Shown here one piece after another: positions 43,820 to 56,052 of a DNA stretch of 64,000 nucleotides; positions within the stretch are counted from its first letter, which is position 1, and the number at the start of each line of letters is the position of its first letter. The notes beneath the pieces are model-generated. The model saw only the letters and a list, made by a program, of their open reading frames with translations. It had not been told where the DNA came from and ran no database searches. The translations under genes were made by a program, and so were the position numbers. The stretch is from Scleroderma bovista (taxonomy: Eukaryota; Basidiomycota; Agaricomycetes; Boletales; Sclerodermataceae), in the NCBI GenBank assembly GCA_037178675.1, contig JAYMGJ010000288.1, forward strand, positions 1 to 64,000. Reading direction: 5' to 3'.

Positions 43820-45031
43820 TGTCACGCACCAAACAGGTTTGGTACAGTGAACATGGAAGATAATGCCTATATCAAATGATCCTTATGCGAAGGATAGGCA
43901 CGACAGACCCTCATCGTAGCCATCTATCGCACAAGAAGACTATTCTGATGCAAGAAATGAATGCCAATGCTGACAGTCATCCCTCACACAAGAACCACCA
44001 AGAAGCAGAAGAAACTGAAGGAATAACATCATTATGGTATGAGAAAGGGATGCACACCTCTGCAGTCCAACTCCCATATCAGAATGGTCAAAGAAGCCAA
44101 AGAATTGATGGAGAAATGAAGGAGAAAGAGAAGAAATGATTTTTAGCACCCAAATGTCATTTTTAGGCGCCCAGTGCCGGCATTCCGATATTTTGAATAG
44201 GTCTGCCATTTCTTAAGCTATCGGGCACGTGACTATACCATCAGAGAGCCTAGAACGTGGTCTATCTGCCTGTCAAGTTCCGACGCAAATCCGTTCATTT
44301 CCCACGGAGATATTCCCCCCGCAATCCAGACATTCGTCTTGTCGCTCACTATGGAGTCCGTATTTTCTCTGGATCGTTTCTCCGCTATTGCTGCAGATCT
44401 CCACTATGTCCTGCTCTTAGGACAGCCTCTCCCAGAGTTCCCATGCACTGTCTGGCACATATCTTCCCAGCCTGCTCCCTCAGTCCCCCTCGTTCTTGGC
44501 CAGCGTGTTCTCCTTGTCAGTCCTGCATCAAGGATGTACTTTGGTCATCTTAGGTCTATTGTCAAGCTTGAAAAGTCTTCTCTGGTCGTCTCTGTGTCCC
44601 CTGAGCCCTCAGCCTATGGTCCCTTCCTCCCAGATACTTGCCATGTCCATCTTCCTCTGTTGTTCATCTCACTTCCCTGGATGCGTCAAATTCAGTACTC
44701 TGTCTGCTTCCCCACTTTCAGACAGCATCCCTCAGCACCATGACAGTTATACCCCCCCCACTTTATAGTGCTGTTAGGAAGAAGAACCCTCCCTCATTCT
44801 TTCCCAGAAGAGAGCTTGTCAAGGGAGCCCATGGTTGCACTTCAGCGGCACTAGAACATATGCATTATACCTTAGTGTATGCTGACCCCCCCCAGAGACC
44901 TCTGGACCCCTGGTACCCTTCTTGTGGCTGTTCTGTCTCGGATCAATTCCCCTATTTATCCCAGATCTTCCCTATTGTTCTCCCATCAAATTCCTGATGG
45001 TACACAGCTTGCCATCAAACTTCTTGGGCAG
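43820..45031 (+). mobile_element. LTR family 1, copy B, 3' truncated
   Basis: It starts TGTCACGCACCAAACAGG after CCGG (43816-43819), inside the gag of Copia 1, and matches copy C up to CTTCTTGGGCAG at 45031, where a family 3 LTR begins. The promoter and U5 part are therefore missing here, and no right-hand target duplication can be read. Confidence 0.82.
44351..44743 (+). CDS. Conserved U3 ORF of LTR family 1, copy B
   Basis: 130 codons starting MESVFSLDRFSAIAADL, intact, on the LTR sense strand. The frame and both ends correspond to copies A and C. At the position where copy D has a TGA this copy reads CAA and copy C reads CGA. Confidence 0.5.
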   Translation: MESVFSLDRFSAIAADLHYVLLLGQPLPEFPCTVWHISSQPAPSVPLVLGQRVLLVSPASRMYFGHLRSIVKLEKSSLVVSVSPEPSAYGPFLPDTCHVHLPLLFISLPWMRQIQYSVCFPTFRQHPSAP

Positions 45032-45530
45032 TGTTACGGACCAACTTTTTATCTTATCTAATCTGTGATTAGATACCGTTTATCTTATTGTAGTGAACAG
45101 CCTCTATCTTATCTACCTAGTCTAGATCTGTACCTTGTGCCATACACGCTGCCACCCTTGATATCATTATGCATAGCTTTAGCTTCACAGTGATGTCACT
45201 TACTTAGCCTTTACCTGCACGTAGCCTCATGGATAGCCTCGCGTAGCCCTCGTGTATAGTAGTATATATACAGTGCAATCAAACACCCAGAGGCTCTCCA
45301 TTCGAGCTCATCTTGGGTCATTGCCCTAGTTCTCGCATCCTAGTTCCTCTCAGAGTTTAGTGTGTAGTCAGGTCCTTGGTGTTTTCACCTAGGGTCATCT
45401 CACCTGAGCTCGAATCCAAACACTCTTACTTGCTCTACTATGCGCTGTTCCCCAGCCTCGTCAAGGGAAACTATACCTGGACTCCAGGATCAAGGAGCTT
45501 CACCTTCACACCTTTCACGTTCGCACACGG
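45032..45530 (+). mobile_element. Family 3 LTR (45032-45402) plus internal remnant
   Basis: The 371-bp LTR runs from TGTTACGG to GTCATCTCA and is homologous to 37037-37407. It is preceded by GGCAG and followed by CCTGA, so it is not a solo LTR with a clean duplication. The 128 bp after it (45403-45530) may be leader and start of gag of this element, cut by the family 2 LTR. A TATATATA box lies near 45265. Confidence 0.65.
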
Positions 45531-47873
45531 TGTGCGCCTAAGTGAGGGAAGAGGTCAGAACAACCAACAACCAACACCAAATGACAGCAGTATGCAAGTG
45601 GTGGTCTTCCTTTGCATATCTGGTATCTAATCTCCTGAGGGGGATGTGCTGCACGCCTTCAGGCAAGGTGCAGAAGGGAAGGGAAGGGCTTCTGATGGGG
45701 AATATATGCGACTGGGGATGGGATTGACTCTTCTTCAGGCTACCACAGTGGTTAGGAAGAGTCCTGGGGATGAAGAGCGATGATGGATTGACAATAGGGG
45801 TGATGTAACAGTGATGGAGCAAGGGGGAAGCAAGGGGACAGCTCCTGCTTCAAGAATGCGATGGACAGTGATGGGATGGAGTGGACAGATGAGCTAGACT
45901 GCGCTTCAGCCTAGAGAAATGATCAGATATCAAGTATATCTGATAAACAGCAATAATGGAGCTTTAGGCCAGCACTGGGTGACCTACAAGTCCAAGGACA
46001 GAGAGGGAGCTTATAGAGAGTGAGGGAGAGTGAATGTGGTCGCTTTATTGAGAGGGAAGCAGACACTTCCTTGCAGCCTTTGGCTGCTGGTTTATATACA
46101 GGAGGGGCTGTGGCCCAGTAAGCACAAATGACAAAGTGCTTGGTAAGAGATTGATAAGGAATTGGTAAGTGATCAGTAAGCAGTGTAATCAGGCTGAGTA
46201 ATCAATGGGGAGAGCCTAAACAAGCTGCTGAGCCAAAAGAAAGAGCAAAAACATAGGTAAAAAGGGGTGTATAACCAAGAACATGGAAAAATCATTGCAT
46301 GGGGCCCAAAAGAGAGGGGGGGAAAGCATGGGATGAGTAGATCGAAGCTAAATGAGCATATGCGATGACATAATGCACATGAATCATAGGGGCATGAGTC
46401 ATGAATTGATAAGCAGCATATAAGCATGATTTGAAGGATGATTGGTAAGTGATTGATAAGGGGAGTAATGGGGATTAGTAATGCCAAGAGGGGATGAATA
46501 ATGCGCAGCAGAGTGAGTCAGAGTGAGCCAGAGTGACTCTGTGTGACTCAGAAAGAAGGGAAGCACAACCTATGATTTATTGAACTTTAGATCTGGAAAT
46601 GAGCTTCTGAAGCAGTGCCACTGATGGGAGTGGCTGGGGGATAATAGAAGAATTGATCCGACCAAAGGAGCAGTGTCAGGTGGCCTGGAATGACAAGTAG
46701 AGCCACAGCTGGTCACAGAGTGTCACAAATCCCTTGGGTTGAGCTTCTGTAGGGCAAAAACGCGAAAATTGGTGCTCCCCAAGTACAGTCTTCTCTAGAG
46801 CAGTAGGGAGAAGGTTCTGTACTCTGTAAGGGTTCCTAAGAAGGGTTCTAGAGCACTGTTTCATTTGCGTTTGCTGCGGGATAGCAGGGAAGAGAATCGC
46901 AAGTAGCAGATTCGACGTGTCCAGGGAAGCGAGATGAATGATAGCGGGAGATGGATGTGACAGGACTCTGGGACAAAAGGACCATATGCAGAGGACTCAG
47001 GAGACACAGAGACAACCAGGTATGAATCTTCAAGTCTAACGATAGACTTGAGGTGACCAAAGTACGTGCGCGATGCGGGACTGACGAGGAGAACGCGCTG
47101 ACCGAGAATGAGAGGGACTGAGGGAGCAGGCTGGGAAGATATGTGCCAGACAGTGCACAGGAGCTCTGGGAGAGGCTGTCCCAAGAGCAGGACGTAGTTG
47201 AGGTCTGCTGCAATAGCGGAGAAACGTTCCAGAGAAAATGCGGACTCCATAGTGAGCAATAAAGTGGAGGTCTGGATTGCGGGTGAAATATCTCCGTGGG
47301 AAATGAACGGATTTACGTCGGAACTTGACAGGCAGATAGACCACGGTCTAGGCTTTCTGACCATATAGTCACGTGCTTGATAGCTTCAGAAACGGTGGAG
47401 CTATTCACAAAATCGGAATGCCGGCACTGGGTGCCTAATTTTGACATTTGGGTGCTAAAATTCATTTCTTCTCTTTCTCCTTCGTTGCTCTATTGTTCCT
47501 TCTTCTTCTTTGGTTGCTCTGGTATGGGAGTTGGACTGCAGTTGCTTGCATTCCTTTCTCATACCAAAAACAGTCATCTTCTTTGAATTCTTCTGCTTCT
47601 TGGCTGGTCCTTGCGCGAGTGGTGACTGCTAGACGTTGGCAGTCATTTCTTGCACCAGGATAGTCATTCTTGTGCGATAGATGGCTACGACGAGCTTGTA
47701 CTCATCCTTCGCATAAGGATAGTCTTGACTTTGCGTGAGAGAGATAGCAAGTACTGTCTCTATCCCTCAAGTCAGGGCAATCTTTCAACAGATCTTGGGT
47801 GTGCATTCTTTGCATTGATTCATTGGCTAACTTTCTCCATGTTCACAGTACCAAACACCTTTGGTGCGTGACA
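45531..47873 (-). mobile_element. LTR family 2, copy 2 (2343 bp), mismatched flanks
   Basis: Same length and ends as copy 1 in reverse orientation (TGTCACGCACCAAAGG from 47873 down, to TTAGGCGCACA at 45531). The flanks are ACGG (45527-45530) and CCGC (47874-47877), which do not match. The right flank continues the GAC-rich element and the left flank a family 3 element, so the junction suggests recombination between two LTR copies or a deletion. Confidence 0.8.
46861..47253 (-). CDS. Conserved U3 ORF of LTR family 2, copy 2
   Basis: 130 codons starting MESAFSLERFSAIAADL, intact, on the LTR sense strand, differing from copy 1 by a handful of residues (Leu-Glu-Arg for Leu-Glu-His, for example). 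The open frame extends 37 codons upstream in both family 2 copies. Confidence 0.5.
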   Translation of the reverse strand, partial: TMESAFSLERFSAIAADLNYVLLLGQPLPELLCTVWHISSQPAPSVPLILGQRVLLVSPASRTYFGHLKSIVRLEDSYLVVSVSPESSAYGPFVPESCHIHLPLSFISLPWTRRICYLRFSSLLSRSKRK

Positions 47874-49403
47874 CCGCGCCCAGCAGCAACAATTACCACC
47901 ACCGTGCGTCGACCACCACCACCACCACTCGTCGACAGCCACCACCCCATTACCAGCATCGACAACGATGATGGCAACAACCCCAGCACGCACACATGCA
48001 CCCTGCGGCACGACCACGATGACAGCCATCACCAACGTAGACGGCGACAACAATGGTGACGACCCCAACGCCAGCATGCTCGCTCGCTGTGGTGCGACCA
48101 CCAGCGTAGACGGCGACGACCTCAGTGCCAGCATGCACGCACTCTGCGGCATGACAACGACAACGACAACGGCCCTACTGCCAGCACGCACACATGCAGC
48201 GATGCGACCACCACCATGACCAGTGTGACGACAACAACGATGGCCCTACAGGCTACCTACCACAAGCACACAAGCACACACGCACGCAGCGATGCGACCA
48301 CCACCACAACCAGTGTGGCGATGACAACGACGGCCCTACAGGCTACTGCCAGCACGCACGCATGCAGCGATGCAGTGACCACCACCATGACCATCTCCAC
48401 TGCACCCAACGGTGACAGACCACAACACCACAATGCCAACCACCACCCTCTCCACTGCACCAAACGGTGATGAAGGCGGCCACTACTGCACGGCTCGTCA
48501 ACAGCCACCACCCCATCACCAGCATCGACGACGACGACTCCAGCCCCAATACGACACAACCACCACCACCACTGGCATGACGACGACGACCCAGCGCCAG
48601 CACGCTGCGACGCAATCACCACCATGACTGGCGATGACCAACACGCATGCACGCTGCAATGCGACCACCACCGCGACTGGCGACAACAACAATGACGACC
48701 CTGGGCAGCCAGTGCTGCCACAGGGACAGACAATGACGATGACGACGGCCGCGGGCAGGGCAGCCGGCGGGACGGACGTCGATGATGATGACAACAACGA
48801 CCTGGACAGCTCCAGGGTCAGACAGCGATGACAACGATGATCAGAGCACCCACAGGGACGGACGACAACGATCTGGGCGGCTGGCACAAGGACGGACAGC
48901 GACCACCACTGTATCACCGGCATAGACAGCAATGGCCCCAGCGCCAGCACGCATGCACGCTGCGATGCGACCACCGCCACCACCAGCATGACGATGATGA
49001 CCCCAGCGTCAGCACGCATGCACGCTGTGACAGAACCACCAGCATCACCAGCATCGGCGTGACGCGCACGCACGCTGTGATGCAACCACAACCACTGGCA
49101 TCAACGACCCCAGCGCCAGCACGTGCACATGCTGCAACACGACAACCACCACCAGCGTCAACGACAACGACAGTGACGACCCCAGCACCAGCACGCGCAC
49201 TGCGGCATGACCACCACCACAGCCCGAGCACCAGCACCAGCCGTTCATGAACCCTGACCATGACTATCACGCCTCTAGTATTAATTATCATAATATAGGA
49301 TATGCAATGCAATACAGTTGGCTACAGTATAATGGCAGTGGGATACAGATAGGTCACAGTGCGACAGTGTGATACAGATCGACAACATGGTGCGACAGCA
49401 CGG
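47874..49403. mobile_element. GAC/CAC-rich element, copy 2, left part
   Basis: It matches 34706 onward in copy 1, including the tail at 49270-49390 rich in ACAG motifs. It is interrupted by LTR copy C at the sequence CAGCACGG and continues at 51507. Its left end has been removed by the family 2 LTR. The long opposite-strand frames (up to 191 codons) are due to composition. Confidence 0.65.
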
Positions 49404-49934
49404 TGTCACGCACCAAACAGGTTTGGTACAGTGAACATGGAAGATAATGCCTATATCAAATGATCCTTATGTGAAGGATAGGCATGACAGACCCTCATCG
49501 TAGCCATCTATCGCACAAGAAGACTATTCTGATGCAAGAGATGAATGCCAACGCTGACAGTCATCCCTTGCACAAGAACCATCAAGAAGCAGAAGAAACT
49601 GAAGGAATAATGTCATTATGGTATGAGAAAGGAATGCACACCTCTGCAGTCCAACTCCCATATCAGAATGGTCAAAGAAGCCGAAGAATTGATGGAGAAA
49701 TGAAGGAGAAAGAGAAGAAATGATTTTTAGCGCCCAAATGTCATTTTTAGGCGCCCAGTGCCGGCATTCCGATATTTTGAATAGCTCCGCCATTTCTTAA
49801 GCTATTGGGCACGTGACTATACCGTCAGAGAGCCTAGAACGCGGTCTATCTGCCTGTCAAGTTCCGACGTAAATCCGTTCATTTCCCACGGAGATATTCC
49901 CCCCGCAATCCAGACGTTCATCTCATCGCTCACT

Positions 49935-50327
49935 ATGGAGTCCGTATTTTCTCTGGATCGTTTCTCCGCTATTTCTGCAGATCTCCACTATGTCCTGCTC
50001 TTAGGACAGCCTCTCCCAGAGTTCCTGTGCACTGTCTGGCACATATCTTCCCAGCCTGCTCCCTCAGTCCCCCTCACTCTCGGCCAGCGCGTTCTCCTCA
50101 TCAGTCCTGCATCAAGGACGTACTTTGGTCATCTTAGGTCTATTGTCAAGCTTGAAAAGTCTTCTCTGGTCATCTCTGTGTCCCCTGAGCCCTCAGACTA
50201 TGGTCCCTTCCTCCCAGATACTTGCCATATCCATCTTCCTCTGTCGTTCGTCTCACTTCCCTGGATGCGTCGAATTCAGTACTCTGTCCGCTTCCCCACT
50301 TTCAGACGGCATCCCTCAGCATCATGA
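49935..50327 (+). CDS. Conserved U3 ORF of LTR family 1, copy C
   Basis: 130 codons starting MESVFSLDRFSAISADL, intact and in the same position of the LTR as in copies A, B and D. No known domain recognised. Confidence 0.5.
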   Translation: MESVFSLDRFSAISADLHYVLLLGQPLPEFLCTVWHISSQPAPSVPLTLGQRVLLISPASRTYFGHLRSIVKLEKSSLVISVSPEPSDYGPFLPDTCHIHLPLSFVSLPWMRRIQYSVRFPTFRRHPSAS

Positions 50328-50941
50328 CAGTTATACCCCCCCACTTTATAGTGCTGTTAGGAAGAAGAACCCTCTCTCATTCTTTCCCAGAAGAGAGCTC
50401 GTCAAGGGAGCCCATGGTTGCGCTTCAGTGGCACTAGAACATATGCACTATACCTTAGTGTATGCTGACCCCCCCCAGAGACCTCTGGACCCCTGGTACC
50501 CTTCTTGTGGCTGTTCTGTCTCGGATCAATTCCCCTATTTATCCCAGATCTTCCCTATTGTTCTCCCATCAAATTCCTGATGGTACACAGCTTCCCATCA
50601 AACTTCTTGGGCAGTGCATCAATGACTTCTTCTGCTGTGCAAGTGACTTATCCCTTGCTTACTGATGCTCTCCTGTCATCAGTATTACTCTATCCCTTTC
50701 GCATTTTTGGTATATTACTCAGCTGATGACCCACTCCCTTACCAATCAGTCTTGTCATGCAGCTTACTCATTCCTTTACTCAGCAGCTTATTCATGCTCC
50801 CTATGCTTACTCATTCCTGCTTATGCCTTGCTTACTGATTGCTTACAAACCCCTTACAAAGCTCTTACCAATCCCTTACCAATCCCTGACAAATTCTGCT
50901 TATTCCCTTCTCTTTTTGTACTTCAATGCTGTGTCCCCCCA

Positions 50942-50970
50942 TGTATTTAAACCCCTGGGCTCAGCCCAGT
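50942..50970 (+). promoter_or_regulatory. Promoter box of family 1 LTR
   Basis: TATTTAAA (50944-50951) followed at once by CCCCTGGGCTCAGCCCAG, a short palindrome. The same pair is at 52246-52270, 60374-60400 and, on the minus strand, 26161-26135. The position, about 560 bp before the LTR end, fits a retroelement core promoter with a start site just downstream. Confidence 0.5.
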
Positions 50971-51506
50971 GAAAAAAAAGGCCCAATAGCACGAAATTAT
51001 CCCTTTCTCAGACTCTCTCAATCAGTATCCCTTCAGTCCTTGAGTCCTTGTAGGCTTCAGTGAAGGTCTAAAGGCTCAATATTGTCAAGTTTATCCAAGT
51101 TATTCAAGATCTATTCTTTCTCTAGGCTCAAGTGGAGTCTAGTCTGTCAATTCTTCATCTCCCATTGCTTCTGGACGTCAGGAGCCCCCTTGCCCCTCTG
51201 CTGCACCAATCTCTAGGTGTAGTATCGCTACTTCAGTCCCAGTCAACTCAATCCCCGCTTTGACACTTCCTAGGCTTTAGGAAGAGTCCAGACCCCTATC
51301 CCCTTTGTCATCTATTACTCCTGTACCCCAGGAGTATCCTGCATCACTGTCTGCATCACCCTGTTGGTGTAGATCCCCTCTTCCCCTCCTCAGCACATCC
51401 TCTCTGGACACCGCGGAGGTAAACCACCACTCGCACATTTTCGTAGTCCTTTGTTGGTGTTGTGTTTGGGTTGTTGTTTTGACCTAAACCCACACTTTGA
51501 CTCACA

Positions 51507-51698
51507 GCGGTACAATGGGCACAGTATACGAGTCTATCTATATTAGGTATGGTGTGTACAGGACCCAAGATCATGTCGCGATCTGTACAGTGCTGTCACA
51601 GCGCTGTACAAATGGGGACCCATCTGTATCACTGTGGGGACTGTAGGTGGCTGTACAGCTCGGCACAGCTCGGCACAGCAACTTATGGTTTTGCTGAT
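51507..51698. mobile_element. GAC/CAC-rich element, copy 2, right part
   Basis: Continues the element after LTR copy C; it matches 36237-36415 through the doubled CAGCTCGGCA block and ends at TTTTGCTGATG. There it is joined to an internal part of another family 1 LTR. Confidence 0.65.
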
Positions 51699-52766
51699 GT
51701 GTTAGGAAGAAGAACCCTCTCTCATTCTTTCCCAGAAGAGAGCTCATCAAGGGAGCCCATGGTTGCACCTCAGTGGCACTAGAACATATGCACTATACCT
51801 TAGTGTATGCTGACCCCCCCCAAAGACCTCTGGACCCCTGGTACCCTTCTTGTGGCTGTTCTGTCTCAGATCAATTCCCCTATTTATCCCAGGTCTTCCC
51901 CATTGTTCTCCCATCAAATTCCTGATGGTACACAGCCTCCCATCAAACTTCTTGGGCAGTGCATCAATGACTTCTTCTGCTGTGCAAGTGACTCATCCCT
52001 TGCTTACTGATGCTCTCTTGTCATCAGTATTACTCTATCCCTTTCACATTTTTGGTATATTACTCAGCTGATGACTCACTCCCTTACCAATCAGTCTTGT
52101 CATGCAGCTTACTCATTCCTGCTTATGCCTTGCTTACTGATTGCTTACAAACCCCTTACAAAGCTCTTACCAATCCCTTACCAATCCTTGACAAATTCTG
52201 CTTATTCCCTTCTCTTTTTGTACTTCAATGCTGTGTCCCCCCATGTATTTAAACCCCTGGGCTCAGCCCAGTGATAAGAGACCCAATAGTATGAAATTAT
52301 CCCTCTCTCAGACTCTCTCAGTCAGTATCCCCTCAGCTCTTTGAGTCTTGTAGGCTTCAGTGAAGGTCTAAAGGCTCTGATATCTCAAGTTTATTCAATC
52401 TATTCAGGTCCAAGTATTTCTCTAGGCTCAAGTGGAGTCTATCTTGTAAATCCTTCATCTCCCATTGCCCCTGGATGTCAGGAGCCCCCTTGCCCCTTTG
52501 CTGCACCAGTCTCTAGGTGTAGTATTGCTACTTCAGTCCCAGCCACTTCAATCCCTGCTTTGACACTTCCTAGGCTTTAGGAAGAGTCCAGACCCCTATC
52601 CCCTTCATCGTCTACTGCTCCTGTACTCCAGGAGTATCCTGCATCACTGTCTGCATCACTCTGTTGGCGTAGATCCCCTTTCCTCCTCCTCAGCATATCC
52701 TCTCTGGACACTGTGGAGGCAAACCACCACTCACACTTTTTTGTAGTCCTTTGTTGGTGTTGTGTT
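51699..52766 (+). mobile_element. Family 1 LTR fragment (3' half)
   Basis: Begins inside the LTR at GTTAGGAAGAAGAACCC, keeps the promoter box (52246-52270) and most of U5, and stops at TTGGTGTTGTGTTTG, short of the final 50 bp. It has a 33-bp deletion near 52110 relative to copy C. It lacks the U3 ORF. Confidence 0.8.
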
Positions 52767-53121
52767 TGAGTGAGTGTGGTCCACTGCATTTCCATGATGC
52801 AGCACATGAAAAAGTATCTGCTAAAGGAACACCTAGCAGCAATATAACAAGAGATGAAAGTGTCACAGAATAAAAATGTAGAAATGTCAACATCAGCATG
52901 AGCATCTGTCTCCTGGTGAAACTCTAGCCATAGGTGGTTGACAGATTTGAAAACAAGGCCTTCCACAAGACTGTCAAGGGATTGTGACAGGATAAGCCAT
53001 TGTGGGGTGGTCCAAGGATATATTGTTGAAGTAATGGTGCAGTGGGGGGCATGGACAGAAGGGGCCAACTGAGTTAGGCCAATGATGGCTGGCAGAATCA
53101 TATATTAGCCTAGGTTTGGTG

Positions 53122-53920
53122 TACTATGAAGATATACCTACAACTTGCTGTCTTGATTTCCTTGACAACTTGTGCAATGAAGCGAGCAATTGCATTGATG
53201 ATGAGGTAGGCACTGTCCCCAATAATGAAGGAGATATGAAGCAAGGCAGATATAGCGGAGTACAGTAGTTTGTCTGGCAATGCCCACTTTGCAGTTGGGT
53301 GAGTATAATAACAAATACAAGAATTACAAGCTTACCCTCCAAGGAAAGGGACTGATCATAGTCTATGTGGGGTGGCATCATGCAAGATAGCAAGTAATGC
53401 ATCAAAACATCCTCCTGATTCTGAATGTGTTCATCTGGGTGATGCATAATGAGTTCTCTGATGGTAGGAATGATGAGACTGGCAGCTTGAGCATGAAATT
53501 GAGGCGACGAAGCAGGTGTATGTGTGGTTTGAGGATCACGATCATGACTACAACACCTTCAAGCCAGTTGATGGGAGGGTCCCCTGGTTCCCGAGGGGTG
53601 CTGAAATCATGAAATAAACCTAATGCCAACGAGATGACAGTTGCTGTAGACAAACATAATTATATCTAAGCCAAGCACATACACTCCTACAACTTACCAG
53701 ATCCCTCCGAAAACTTGCTTACACTCCTGTGGTGTCGTGCGAAATGGATCACCCTTGTCTCGCCTACTACCATCCCAAGGGTGGATACTACTCCCTTCAA
53801 TTCAAGCGAGTCCTGCTTAGCCATCAAGGGCTGGTCATGCCTTTGAAAAGACCTAGCACCTGTACCAGGGCTGCCATCAGATTTGAATGACCATCCCTGT
53901 AAGTGTGTATCAACCCACAA
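53122..53920 (-). CDS. Hypothetical protein fragment with hydrophobic segments
   Basis: Three minus-strand pieces can be read: 53890-53700 (GWSFKSDGSPGTGARSFQRHDQPLMAKQDSL, then GETRVIHFARHHRSVSKFSEG), 53640-53400 (TVISLALGLFHDF, DPPINWLEGVVVMIVILKPHIHLLRRLNFMLKLP) and, in another frame after an intron, 53290-53125 (LPDKLLYSAISALLHISFIIGDSAYLIINAIARFIAQVVKEIKT). Two of these could be membrane-associated helices. Family not recognised and the start unknown. The preceding 52767-53121 contains an unassigned minus-strand frame. Confidence 0.35.
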
Positions 53921-55768
53921 TCCTTGCGTGGGGTGGGTCCCAAGCCATGTTATCCCCCTGATGGCCTCATCCCAAAGACATGGTCAGACTTGTAGCACCA
54001 TATTTGGCCCTGTGCAAGACAGAATCACCATAGGTGCTTCTGAGATGGCACCCACCCTTGCATCTATGATTCTGAAGGACCTGCCAGCACCATCAACACA
54101 CACTGCTCATGGAGATCGAGGACCAGCACAGCAGCAGTTGATGAAGCAGGCATTGGCATTGCAGAACAGCTCTTTGTCCATGTACTCATTGTGGATCAGC
54201 TTGCCAAAGGTGTGTACCCAGACACTGTATTTTCCTTGTCTGACATGTCTTCCAAGCACATCAAACATCTATTGTGATGCCTTCTGCAAATTTCAGCACT
54301 TCTGAACAATGAGGATTGCAATGGAGATGTGGGCATGCATGTACTGCATGTGAAAGCACCATCATGGGAGTCATCAAGGCACAAGTTTGATTCAGTGTGC
54401 CTGTATGATGGAAACAGTGACAGTCTGCCTCCCAGGATTGTGCCAATGATACTCACCCAAATTCAAGGCAAGGTTGTGTGTGCCTTGCCCTACTAACAGC
54501 AGTCGCAAACTCTGCATCCAGGTCAGTCAGCGAGCTAATATGGTGCAACGAGCTGCAGTGCGAGGGGTCTTGATGACTGATTTGAAATTACTGCATCATG
54601 ATCGGTGGGGTGCATATGATGAGTTGGATATGAAGGTCCACATGAGGGTGATCGAGCACTTACAGTAATGATGCTGACTTGTGGTCAATGCGACTTCCAA
54701 GTACTAATCAGCTCCTGGTGGCGCAAGTGACTCTGGGGATGATTTGAAATGGTTGGAGTTTGGATAAGAGCACTGGAGATGAGGCAGTGGTGGTGGCATA
54801 GTATATGGTATGAAGAAGATTTTTGTTGCATCTTGCAGACCAAGTGAATGCTGACTGTGTGAGTTTCCTGAGGAGATACTCAATTTACGTCTTCATTGAC
54901 TTTGGTAGGGAAAGGTGGGAGTCTCCTGATGATCCAATATTGAACAAGGATGGCATGAATGGCATGTAGTGACAAGGGGTCATCATAATCATAAGATGAG
55001 TAGGGTTCAGTACTGGCAACCATCTTATACGGCTTGGGCACATGGACCCGGGTGAATTCAGAGAATGGATATTCTTTGGTGGGTTTCGAGAGTGTGGGTG
55101 GTATCCAACTTGGATATCATCAATATTGTCAGTACCATGGCAGGGAAAAGCTGGATGAGAAGGTCCTGGCATTAACTGATGTATTTGGGTTCAACAAGGG
55201 GACACACCATTTTCATGTAGTCCTGGATCGCTGTCAATATCCATTGGTGGTGGGGATTCTTGAGAAGTCCAAAGCTCAACAGGATCTGATTGCAAGACCA
55301 TCAGCAGTTGTTATGTGAAGGATAAGGGAAAACATAATGTACTTTGTGATTGAATAGGCTGCCATTCCACTTGGGCCAGCTACATCACCATGGTATTAGA
55401 TCATAAATGAATCAGTACTACTAATAAACATACTATGTATACAACACACCATTGCAAAGTATCTCAGCATATGCAATGTCTTCCCCAGCCCTGTGCCTGA
55501 GACAAGGCTATTTGTGACAAACTCCAGTCCCAGTAAGCTTCATGGTTTTGTGACAGGATTCAAATTCTACACTTTGTTTTTCAGTGGGCATCTCAACAAG
55601 GATTGGAAACAATTGATATGTACAGGAAAGGCACAGGATGGACATGAAGGGACTGCATCATCATGCTGGACCAACAACAAGAGAAGTTGTGAGTTAACAC
55701 TGTTGTAACTCCGCCAACCAATTGCATCTTCAATTTCTCAAATATTGCAACACACTAGAGTGATGGCA
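53921..55768. other. Segment without a supportable gene
   Basis: Several frames of 60-140 codons exist on the plus strand (for example one reading IAEQLFVHVLIVDQLAKGVYPDTVFSLSDMSS near 54150-54230, and another at 55034-55318). Their splice continuity could not be established and no family was recognised. It may be a decayed host gene. Confidence 0.3.
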
Positions 55769-56040
55769 TGTTGAAGTCACATGTGCACCCGGCGTAAATT
55801 GTTGATGAAGTGTGCACAAGACGTAGACTTAGTAATAGTCCTCTTTAGAGTAGATGTTACATGTTACATGTCACACATCACAGTCACATGTCACACTATT
55901 TGTTGTATATAAACAGCGTCCATCGCTTATATAATACAACAGCTCTTGGCCAGCTACTGCTACCATCTCAGGTTGTGCACTCCACCCAACAGGTGAGTTG
56001 GAGTAGCAGTTCCTCTATGTATATAGGTATTGCTTCAACA
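55769..56040 (+). repeat. 5' LTR of Copia element 2
   Basis: Starts TGTTGAAG and ends CTTCAACA, a perfect inverted terminal octamer. It has a TATATAAA box at 55906-55913. Relative to the 3' LTR it has a 25-bp extra ACATGTCACA-type repeat (55865-55890) and lacks a short stretch after CACAAGAC; most point differences are CG against TG or CA. Confidence 0.9.
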
Positions 56041-56052
56041 GGTTATGAGCCC
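56041..56052 (+). other. Primer-binding site, initiator tRNA-Met half molecule
   Basis: GGTTATGAGCCC lies directly after the 5' LTR. It is the reverse complement of the anticodon stem-loop GGGCTCATAACC of eukaryotic initiator tRNA-Met, the internal priming mode known for Copia and Ty5 rather than priming by the tRNA 3' end. Confidence 0.7.

Larger units (their letters stand above)
49404..51506 (+). mobile_element. Solo LTR, family 1, copy C (2103 bp)
   Basis: Complete: from TGTCACGCACCAAACAGG to TTTGACTCACA. Its flanks are ACGG (49400-49403) and GCGG (51507-51510). The corresponding uninterrupted site in the other copy of the host element (36226-36240) reads CATGG, so all three can be derived from an original CGCGG by CpG transitions. 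It is almost identical to copy D in the last 1.5 kb, suggesting recent movement. Confidence 0.88.
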
